Source: JAGGVT01 sp965369605 (GTDB lineage Bacteria > JAJVIF01 > JAGGVT01). Taken from it: a stretch of 11,065 bases of DNA. The notes under the pieces are model-generated. The model was not told the origin of the DNA, ran no database searches, and saw only the letters and a program-made list of their open reading frames with translations. This document shows positions 1-5,577 of the stretch, in pieces (position 1 is the stretch's first letter; every line of letters starts with the position of its first letter). The DNA is taken from NCBI GenBank assembly GCA_965369605.1, contig CBDURE010000113.1, positions 1-11,065 of the forward strand, in the 5' to 3' direction. The translations under genes were made by a program, and so were the position numbers.

Positions 1-5
1 CTTTC

Positions 6-27
6 GGGCAGGCACAGGGGCCTGCCC
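6..27. repeat. GC-rich hairpin, possible dispersed palindromic repeat
   Basis: GGGCAGGC (6-13) is perfectly complementary to GCCTGCCC (20-27), with a 6-nt loop. The arms and the surrounding CCCCTAC-type sequence look like the small GC-rich palindromes scattered between genes in many environmental genomes. No T-run follows on the plus strand, although TTTTT appears about 13 bases later. It could also be the 3' terminator region of a gene to the left of the window. Confidence 0.45.
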
Positions 28-100
28 CTACACGCATAGCTTTTTCAACAAGCCCTTTATCTCGACTTTCGACATTTCAGGCTGCCTAAACGCCATTAAT

Positions 101-204
101 CCGGGTGCCGCCCATAAAGCCGTCCCGGCTTTATGGGTGTTTGTGCGAAGTTACGCATTTCACCCACAAATCACAAAAAGACGTGATGTGTGGGCGGCAC
201 CCGG
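101..204. repeat. Palindromic element with 14-bp terminal inverted repeats
   Basis: The ends CCGGGTGCCGCCCA (101-114) and TGGGCGGCACCCGG (191-204) are perfect inverted repeats. Nested inside are CCCATAAAGCC (111-121) / GGCTTTATGGG (127-137), GGGTG (135-139) / CACCC (161-165), and CCCACA-A-ATCAC (163-174) / GTGAT-G-TGTGGG (183-194). The last two overlap the terminal repeats, so the element can adopt alternative folds. It has no coding capacity. It resembles a REP/MITE-like non-autonomous element. Positions 173-203 recur exactly as the reverse complement at 11035-11065, which supports a dispersed repeat family. Confidence 0.7.
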
Positions 205-233
205 CTTTTGGCTGTATAAGCGATGAGAGGACG

Positions 234-258
234 CACCACGCTAAAGCATGGTGTTATT
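234..258. repeat. CACCA/TGGTG hairpin module of the composite repeat
   Basis: CACCACGCT (234-242) pairs with AGCATGGTG (245-253) with one mismatch and a very short loop. The segment CATGGTGTTATT (247-258) is the exact reverse complement of 10977-10988. This module lies 29 nt from the GC-rich element at 101-204, and its mirror image lies 33 nt from the partial element at the right end. That spacing suggests one composite repeat carrying both modules. No protein or RNA function is evident. Confidence 0.6.
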
Positions 259-524
259 TATAAACCATGTAACGACTAACATATTTATGCGTAAGGTTTA
301 TTCAAAAATAATTATAAAAATTCTTTAACCACCCCTTTTGGATTTCGAATCATGTGGTATATTCAAAACAAAGGTCAGTAAATTTAAAAATTACCCCCTG
401 ATATAAAGCTAAATTAAATGCAGTGCACAGGTTATTTAGATAAATAGATTTTTTAGATTTTCCATTTCTGATTTTCCCCCTTCGTAATGGCATTTCATCA
501 AATCAAACTTTTCCAGGTGACGAG

Positions 525-1439
525 ATGAGCAGACAGGGAACTGCGTTGTATATGACTTTAGGGGTATTGATTGCGTATGTGCTATTTGCATCGTTAATCA
601 AATCGTGGCTGTTTTCAGCTGAATGGTTTAAGAGTGTAGTAACCGATTTTCCAATCATATTCTATTCCGCTCTGGCTGAATTTATCGTGCTTATTGTCCT
701 TTATTCATTCATGCAGAATATCAAGCTGTTTAAAAGCACATTCAACGATGACTTAACTTTCCTGTCAGGCCTGGCAGGAATATTAACAGGCTGGTTTATC
801 ATCAGATTTCTGTCAGTAAGCCTGTCTCAATTGTATGAAGGCGAAATAATCGCAGGCAGCGAACTTGCACAGGGGCCTGCTGTCGAGAGCGCACTTGTCG
901 TGTTTATCACATTGGCCATGATTGTGATATCGCGTGAAATTCTGCTAAGAGGATTTATGTTTCAGTTCATCGCCAGGGGATTCGGCGAAAGCGCTCCGAC
1001 ATGGGGAATCCCGATTTTCGTAGCGATATTCGCTGGACGGCTTGGACACTATTCAACAATCGAATTTATCAATGTTTTCCTTTTCAATGTTCTGTTATGT
1101 TACTGCTATCGATTGTTCCATGACCTCTGGTTGCCGGCGACGTTATCGCTATCAATTTATTTTTCAGCCTTCTTCATGAGAGTTCCCGTTCGTGAATTGT
1201 CTTTTATTGAAAGGCCAAATATGTTGACAGGCCTTGAAAAAAGCTGGTTCGGCAGTGAAGTAACAGTATTTGCCGGAATACCCATAACCGTGATTCTGGT
1301 ATGCCTGCTGATTCTGCTTCGATATCTTGTTAAGAATAAAAAGATCATCCCTCTGGATGATGGGTTGGATTATCCCGAGGCGCCTGTAAGGCGTCCTCGT
1401 CCGCAATCAATACGGGACCAGCATCAATGGATTGGATGA
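525..1439 (+). CDS. CPBP/CAAX-protease-like multi-pass membrane protein with degenerate active site
   Basis: This 304-residue protein has about eight hydrophobic segments (roughly residues 10-30, 42-62, 77-100, 120-136, 160-175, 181-197, 200-217, 247-268) and a basic, Pro-rich C-terminal tail. Residues 131-150 resemble motif 1 of CPBP intramembrane metalloproteases (EExxxRG), but read R137-E138-I-L-L-R142-G, so the first Glu is Arg. H175 could be the His of FxxxH, but its Phe partner is Gly171. In the third motif (HxxxN), after D-L-W-L-P, Ser208 and Tyr212 stand where His and Asn are expected. CPBP enzymes cleave membrane substrates, for example in prenyl-protein processing and bacteriocin self-immunity. 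If the alignment is right, this member is probably not an active protease. AGGTGA, 4 nt upstream, supports the start. It is followed by its own terminator. The family call is a motif-level inference; it may simply be an unrelated membrane protein. Confidence 0.55.
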   Translation: MSRQGTALYMTLGVLIAYVLFASLIKSWLFSAEWFKSVVTDFPIIFYSALAEFIVLIVLYSFMQNIKLFKSTFNDDLTFLSGLAGILTGWFIIRFLSVSLSQLYEGEIIAGSELAQGPAVESALVVFITLAMIVISREILLRGFMFQFIARGFGESAPTWGIPIFVAIFAGRLGHYSTIEFINVFLFNVLLCYCYRLFHDLWLPATLSLSIYFSAFFMRVPVRELSFIERPNMLTGLEKSWFGSEVTVFAGIPITVILVCLLILLRYLVKNKKIIPLDDGLDYPEAPVRRPRPQSIRDQHQWIG

Positions 1440-1497
1440 CATAAATAAGGCATTAAGACCTTTGACGTCCCCCCAACAAACAGGGGGATAACCTCCT

Positions 1498-1537
1498 AGC
1501 CGCCCTGAACTCGCCCTCAGGGTGGCTCTTTTGTTTT
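1498..1537 (+). terminator. Rho-independent terminator after the CPBP-like gene
   Basis: An 11-bp stem, AGCCGCCCTGA (1498-1508) with TCAGGGTGGCT (1517-1527), one G-U pair and an 8-nt loop, is followed by CTTTTGTTTT. A second small hairpin, TCCCCC (1468-1473) / GGGGGA (1483-1488), lies just upstream. The stem plus T-rich tail ends the transcript of the gene at 525-1439 and isolates it from queH. Confidence 0.8.
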
Positions 1538-1542
1538 CCCTT

Positions 1543-1558
1543 TGGGAACGCGTTCCCA
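1543..1558. promoter_or_regulatory. Perfect 16-bp palindrome upstream of queH
   Basis: TGGGAACGCGTTCCCA is a perfect two-fold palindrome about 55-70 bp upstream of the likely queH transcription start. Its length and symmetry suit a dimeric repressor or activator, and the TGGGA/TCCCA ends recall some LacI-family operators. It could also be a short dispersed palindrome or part of the preceding terminator region. No regulator is encoded in the window. Confidence 0.35.
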
Positions 1559-1591
1559 GGATATAAATCATTTAGCGTTATCTTGAAATCA

Positions 1592-1610
1592 GATTATTGT
1601 TATAATAATC
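1592..1610 (+). promoter_or_regulatory. Extended -10 promoter of queH-clc embedded in an inverted repeat
   Basis: TGTTATAAT at 1598-1606 is an extended -10 box with a perfect TATAAT. The -35 region (TTATCT at 1578-1583, 17-nt spacer) is poor, as is usual for extended -10 promoters. The -10 sits inside a perfect inverted repeat, GATTATT (1592-1598) / AATAATC (1604-1610), with a 5-nt centre. By hand count this 19-mer matches 13 of 19 positions of the classical Fur box, and 1594-1608 matches 12 of 15 positions of a PerR-type box. Repression by a Fur-family protein is therefore possible but unproven in such AT-rich DNA. Confidence 0.4.
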
Positions 1611-1640
1611 AGCAATGCTACACAAGAGAGAAATAAAATA

Positions 1641-2204
1641 ATGAGCGGCAATCGATCACTTCTCATACATGTCTGCTGCGCTCCGTGCCTGTCGGGAATT
1701 ACGGACTATCTCAAATCGCTTGATTTTGAGCGCATTAACGGATATTTCCACAACCCGAATATTCACCCATACAGGGAATTCAAGAAGCGACGGCATCATG
1801 TACGGCAGGCTGAAAAGATGTTTGGATTGGATGGATTTGAGTACTCGAATGATTATCCCTTGAATCAAATACTTGCGGGAATGCTTGAAGCGGATGACAG
1901 ATGCGAATTCTGCTTTAGAAACCGTATGGAATCAACGGCTAAAATAGCTTGCGAAAATGCCTTTACACATTATACTACTACGCTGCTAATCAGCCCTTAT
2001 CAGAAACAACAATTGCTTATTGACGTTGGGAATGAGATGGGAGATAAGTATGGCGTTGAGTTCTTGAGCGAAGACATGCGGCGTTTCTATGATCTTAGCC
2101 GTGAAATCTCAACCAAACACGATATGTACAGGCAGGGATATTGCGGGTGTATCTTTTCCGAGTATGAAAGATACGGCTCGAAAGATTCCGATAAAAACGT
2201 TTAA
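1641..2204 (+). CDS. queH: Epoxyqueuosine reductase QueH
   Basis: QueH reduces epoxyqueuosine to queuosine at the wobble position (34) of GUN-anticodon tRNAs. It is the cytoplasmic, non-homologous replacement of cobalamin-dependent QueG. The 187-residue length is typical. Visible family signatures are C12-C13-A-P-C16 at the N-terminus, the Y-F-H-N-P-N-I-H-P-Y-R-E stretch (35-46), the D-R-C88-E-F-C91 pair, S-P-Y-Q-K (118-122) and a C-terminal Y-C168-G-C170-x-x-S. These cysteines are the expected ligands of the Fe-S cluster and metal centre. The ATG is preceded by AGAGAG with a 10-nt A-rich spacer and lies about 28 nt from the likely transcription start. The stop codon is 3 nt before the ClC gene, so the two are probably co-transcribed. 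No other queuosine genes lie nearby. Confidence 0.95.
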   Translation: MSGNRSLLIHVCCAPCLSGITDYLKSLDFERINGYFHNPNIHPYREFKKRRHHVRQAEKMFGLDGFEYSNDYPLNQILAGMLEADDRCEFCFRNRMESTAKIACENAFTHYTTTLLISPYQKQQLLIDVGNEMGDKYGVEFLSEDMRRFYDLSREISTKHDMYRQGYCGCIFSEYERYGSKDSDKNV

Positions 2205-2207
2205 GTA

Positions 2208-4043
2208 ATGAAAAAATTCAAAGAGATATTCAAGCCCTGGACGATTTACAAGAATCAACCCTTTCTGATAAGAGTGCAGAAAGTCCTTGCCAATTTTCTT
2301 GATACCTATCATCTGCACCTGAATGAGACTGTCGTAACAAATTATCTCGCGCTTGCAATCGGAATTATGGCTGGATTCGGCTCACTTGGATTCAGGCTGC
2401 TGATTAACTTATTCAAGGAGGATTTGTTTCCTGCAATACGTATCTGGGTATCCTCGATTTCAGCGATTCCTTTTGATTACACAATCATATTGATTCCAGT
2501 TATAGGCGGTGCGATTGTCGCACCGATAGTCTATTTTCTCGCGCGTGAAGCAAAAGGGCATGGTGTGCCTGAAGTTATGGAGGCTGTCGCGCTTCGGGGC
2601 GGACGGATTCGCCTTCGCATTGTGTGGGTAAAAGCGCTGGCATCGGCGATAAGCATTGGTTCAGGCGGCAGTGTTGGACGGGAGGGTCCCATTGTTCAAA
2701 TCGGATCAGCAATCGGCGCCGCGGTAAGCAACGCTTTTCACATGTCAACGGAACGCCGTCGATGGCTTGTCGCGTGTGGAGCGGCAGGCGGAATCGCGGC
2801 TACTTTCAACGCTCCAATCGCCGGAGTTATTTTCGCGATGGAAGTAATTCTTCGACAGGCGACTTTGAAAACGGTTACATCAATTGTGCTTGCCAGTGTT
2901 ACCGCCAGCGTTGTAGGACACTATTTTTTCGGTGACGTACCCGCGTTTATCGTTCCAGAATATACACTGGTCAACTGGCGCGAACTTTTCTTCTACGGCC
3001 TGATGGGAATACTTGGCGCTTTTATCGCGCTTCTATATTCAAATTCGATTTATTTTTTCGAGGATATATTCGATCGCATAAAAGTGCATCCCCTCACAAA
3101 ACCGGCATTGGGCGGATTAATCCTCGGAGGCGTCTTGTTCTTCATGCCTGAGGTTCAGGGAGTGGGATATGAGGCCATCGAGGCATGCCTTCAGAACAAC
3201 CTTGGATTTAAAATACTAATTGCGCTGGTGTTTATCAAAATTCTGGCGACATCGCTGACAATCGGCTCAGGCGGCTCAGGTGGAGTTTTCGCGCCTGCAT
3301 TGTTTATCGGCGCGATGTTCGGAGGCGCTTTCGGTTACGCTATCCCGTATTTCTACAAGGGAGATATCGCCGAGCCGGGCGCGTACGCGCTGGTTGGAAT
3401 GGGAACCGTTTTCGCTGGAGCCGCTCGCGCGCCGCTTACAGCGATTATCATTCTTTTTGAATTGACAGGCGCATACGACATAATCCTTCCTCTCATGATT
3501 TCAGTTGTCATCGCAGGTGTGGTAGCGAATCATTTCCAGCAGGATTCAATCTACACTTTCAAACTGACACGTCGAGGCACGCAGCTTTTTGCCGGCCATG
3601 ACCTCGGAATCCTTTCATCACTTCTGGCAAAGGATGTCATGATAGAGAATGTCGAAACCTTTAAAAAAGATAACACACTTCGCGAGTTCAAGGATTCCTT
3701 CGCGGATATGAATCATCATGCTTTCCCGGTGATGGATGGCGACAAGCTATACGGAGTTTTCACATATAATGATTACTGCCGTCGCAAGGATATGCCGGAT
3801 GAAACTAAAATAAGTGAAATCTGTTCACGAAGGCTTGTAACAGTTACCGAGGAAGATGATCTAAAACAAGTTCTCTCCAAATTCATGCCTCGCGATGTTA
3901 GAATGATAATGGTCGTTGATTCGAATAATCCCTTTAAGTTGAGGGGAATACTCACAAAAACGAATATTTTCGATGCCTATCGTATCGCTTTGAAAAAGAG
4001 AAATGTAAGCGGTGAAAATCTGATTGATGTGGATTCCCGTTGA
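2208..4043 (+). CDS. ClC-family chloride channel/transporter with tandem CBS domains
   Basis: This 611-residue inner-membrane protein moves chloride or related anions, as a channel or a Cl-/H+ antiporter. The ClC core spans about 45-450. Selectivity-filter motifs are visible: G-H118-G-V-P (117-121), G-R-E159-G-P with the gating glutamate, G-G-V-F361-A-P, and Y423 in G-A-Y-D-I-I-L-P (E. coli ClC Tyr445 position). Two CBS domains follow (about 476-530 and 535-592), which in this family bind adenine nucleotides and adjust gating. Two substitutions stand out: His118 replaces the filter Ser107, and Val213 follows E212 where E. coli ClC has the internal proton glutamate E203. Val at that site is seen in eukaryotic ClC channels, so channel-like or altered coupling is possible, though some exchangers also lack that Glu. 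The start is 3 nt after the queH stop with only a weak SD, suggesting translational coupling. Confidence 0.93.
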   Translation: MKKFKEIFKPWTIYKNQPFLIRVQKVLANFLDTYHLHLNETVVTNYLALAIGIMAGFGSLGFRLLINLFKEDLFPAIRIWVSSISAIPFDYTIILIPVIGGAIVAPIVYFLAREAKGHGVPEVMEAVALRGGRIRLRIVWVKALASAISIGSGGSVGREGPIVQIGSAIGAAVSNAFHMSTERRRWLVACGAAGGIAATFNAPIAGVIFAMEVILRQATLKTVTSIVLASVTASVVGHYFFGDVPAFIVPEYTLVNWRELFFYGLMGILGAFIALLYSNSIYFFEDIFDRIKVHPLTKPALGGLILGGVLFFMPEVQGVGYEAIEACLQNNLGFKILIALVFIKILATSLTIGSGGSGGVFAPALFIGAMFGGAFGYAIPYFYKGDIAEPGAYALVGMGTVFAGAARAPLTAIIILFELTGAYDIILPLMISVVIAGVVANHFQQDSIYTFKLTRRGTQLFAGHDLGILSSLLAKDVMIENVETFKKDNTLREFKDSFADMNHHAFPVMDGDKLYGVFTYNDYCRRKDMPDETKISEICSRRLVTVTEEDDLKQVLSKFMPRDVRMIMVVDSNNPFKLRGILTKTNIFDAYRIALKKRNVSGENLIDVDSR

Positions 4044-4123
4044 TTTTTAATTCCATTGCACCTACAGTTATTTCGGAACATCTTTATATGTATATCGTCA
4101 AATTAAATCAGTGAACATTTATG

Positions 4124-4170
4124 TCTATCCGTGATTCATATATGGATAGAGTGATAATTATTTCCGGAGG
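4124..4170 (+). promoter_or_regulatory. Leader hairpin and strong ribosome binding site of the basic protein gene
   Basis: TCTATCC (4124-4130) pairs with GGATAGA (4144-4150) just upstream of GGAGG (4166-4170), which lies 8 nt from the ATG at 4179. This is the strongest Shine-Dalgarno sequence in the window and implies high translation. The hairpin has no T-run, so it is not a terminator. It could stabilise the mRNA or mark a regulated leader. I could not assign a convincing promoter in the 135-nt gap after the ClC gene. Confidence 0.35.
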
Positions 4171-4178
4171 TCAGGTAA

Positions 4179-5486
4179 ATGAAAAGGTACCTTTCCATTA
4201 TGTTATCAGTAATGCTGTTTCTGGGCATTCTAACGATGTCCCAGCTGGCGGGAGCGGATGAGTCCAGGGATGATGGCTCAACCATGATTGCGTCCGCAAA
4301 GTCAACAAATACGCTTGGCAAGAAACCAGCGAGCGAGATTTCAAAAGAAGCTGCTGAGAAAAAGCAATCCCAACGCGATAAGCAAAAAGCGGCTAATCGA
4401 AGACTTATCAAGATGAAGAAGTATCACGGAGGGCTTGGCTTGAATCCTGTCGAGGAAGGATTGTTGATGCAGCTTCCCTGGGAGGTTCGAAAGCAGCTGA
4501 AAGACATTCCCCAAAATCGCAGAACCAATTGGATGATTGAGCGCCTTGTCGAGCGCAAAGCTCCAATGATTGCGAAACGGCTGTGCAGGAACAAGAAGTT
4601 CAAGGAAAAATACGATAACGCTTCTCAGGAGGAAAAACCTGAAATCCTTGAACGCGGTTTGAAATATCATATTCAAAGCAATATGAAGAAATCAAAACGC
4701 GGCGATGTTCGTGGATTTGAACAGAGGCGTAAAGAGTATGAGTATCACAAGAAGATGGCTCCTGAGCAGAGAAAGAAATTCTCGATGGCATCACCTGATA
4801 GAAAACGCGATTTCATGGCTGATAAAGCCATGAAGCACAAGGGCGATGAGGTCAGGAAAGTCATTGTGAAAAATCCTGAACTCAGAGAGAAACTTGAGAA
4901 GATGTCTCCTGAAGATCGCAAAGCTACAATTGAGAAATTGCTGAAGCAGAAAATGGCTGGGTATGCCAAAGGCATGAAAGAGAGAGGCGATTCACAACGT
5001 TTCAGGCACGATGAACGCAGCATGATGCGAGATCGTGGTGAGATGTCGCGAATGCGTCTGGGACGCGAGAGGATGAATCGAGATGAACACCATCCCAAGA
5101 TGGAACATCCCAAGATGGAACATCCCAGGATGAAACATCCCAGGATGATGGACAGGCATGGAATGGGGTATGACAGAGGCATGAAGGAACACTCCCCAAT
5201 GATGCGTGAACATTACGGAATGCGTGATCGTGACGGAATGAAAAAGCATGATCAATTCATGCGCAGGGATTTTGAGCGGGAAATGCCTCGAATGATGTTG
5301 CATTTCATGAGGGAAAACCCGGAACGAGTTAGGGATTTCATAAGGAATCTTCCACCTGAGGTCAAACGGGAACTACGAAATCTTCTTGATGAGGAGCCAC
5401 GGAAATTCAACAAGAAGGATAAGAAGAATAAGAAAGGCAAAAAAGGCGGGAAAGATAAGAAGGATAAGAAGAAACGTCGGAAATAG
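4179..5486 (+). CDS. Secreted, extremely basic Met/His/Lys/Arg-rich protein of unknown function
   Basis: I do not recognise a named family for this 435-residue protein. Residues 1-26 form a clear Sec signal peptide (basic start, hydrophobic core, A-G-A before D27), so it is probably periplasmic or exported. The mature part is mostly predicted helical and strongly cationic. Several segments share a P-E-x-R-K/L-P-x-E-V-R-like pattern: around 93-110 (L-P-W-E-V-R-K-Q-L), 194-200 (A-P-E-Q-R-K), 246-252 (S-P-E-D-R-K) and near 391-398 (L-P-P-E-V-K-R-E-L). These recall helical periplasmic proteins such as the LTxxQ/Spy or DUF3106 types, but only as resemblance. Residues about 275-375 are rich in Met, His, Arg and Asp and include four H-P-K/R-M units (305-324). 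The last 27 residues are almost all Lys, Arg, Asp, Gly and Asn. There is a single Cys (136). Metal or polyanion binding is plausible but not shown. Confidence 0.8.
   Translation: MKRYLSIMLSVMLFLGILTMSQLAGADESRDDGSTMIASAKSTNTLGKKPASEISKEAAEKKQSQRDKQKAANRRLIKMKKYHGGLGLNPVEEGLLMQLPWEVRKQLKDIPQNRRTNWMIERLVERKAPMIAKRLCRNKKFKEKYDNASQEEKPEILERGLKYHIQSNMKKSKRGDVRGFEQRRKEYEYHKKMAPEQRKKFSMASPDRKRDFMADKAMKHKGDEVRKVIVKNPELREKLEKMSPEDRKATIEKLLKQKMAGYAKGMKERGDSQRFRHDERSMMRDRGEMSRMRLGRERMNRDEHHPKMEHPKMEHPRMKHPRMMDRHGMGYDRGMKEHSPMMREHYGMRDRDGMKKHDQFMRRDFEREMPRMMLHFMRENPERVRDFIRNLPPEVKRELRNLLDEEPRKFNKKDKKNKKGKKGGKDKKDKKKRRK
5091..5150 (+). repeat. Four in-frame 15-bp tandem repeats inside the basic protein gene
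   Basis: Units start at 5091, 5106, 5121 and 5136. The first two are identical (CATCCCAAGATGGAA) and the last two are diverged (CATCCCAGGATGAAA, CATCCCAGGATGATG). Each encodes H-P-K/R-M-x, giving a His/Met-rich ladder at residues 305-324. Because the unit is a multiple of three, copy-number change by slippage would not shift the frame. Two identical adjacent copies suggest recent duplication. Confidence 0.9.
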
Positions 5487-5546
5487 CATTGAATAATAGC
5501 AGAGGGTCTTAACTCTATGCGATTTGAAATCATGAAATCGATGTAT

Positions 5547-5577
5547 AAACCCCGGTTGAACTCCGGGGTTTTTCTTT
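5547..5577 (+). terminator. Rho-independent terminator between the convergent blocks
   Basis: AAACCCCGG (5547-5555) pairs perfectly with CCGGGGTTT (5563-5571) around a 7-nt loop, and the T-run TTTTTCTTT extends to 5577. It ends the rightward transcript of the basic protein gene. Read leftward, it begins 5 nt after the lpd stop codon. Its minus-strand tail is AT-rich but has no long T-run, so it may work in both directions, more weakly for the leftward operon. Confidence 0.88.

Larger units (their letters stand above)
1..524. other. Intergenic region upstream of the CPBP-like gene, rich in palindromes
   Basis: No credible gene lies in these 524 bases. The first 260 bases hold palindromic repeats: a GC-rich hairpin at 6-27, a composite element at 101-204 and a CACCA/TGGTG hairpin at 234-253 (listed separately). 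From about 260 to 520 the DNA is AT-rich and promoter-like. A possible extended -10 box, TGGTATATT, lies at 355-363 but has no convincing -35 hexamer. TAAACC at 261-266 and GGTTTA at 295-300 form a weak inverted repeat. A Shine-Dalgarno-like AGGTGA (515-520) sits just before the ATG at 525. I see no tRNA-like fold or terminator here. Confidence 0.6.

Noticed and set aside
1559..1640. preQ1 riboswitch before queH
   Set aside because: The predicted leader is only about 28 nt after the -10-derived start and shows no preQ1-type hairpin and pseudoknot; the upstream hairpins belong to the terminator and palindrome.
4745..5182. 145-codon open frame antisense to the basic protein gene
   Set aside because: It has no SD, and its composition follows from the skewed Lys/Arg/Met codons on the other strand. 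The plus-strand gene has a signal peptide and a strong SD.
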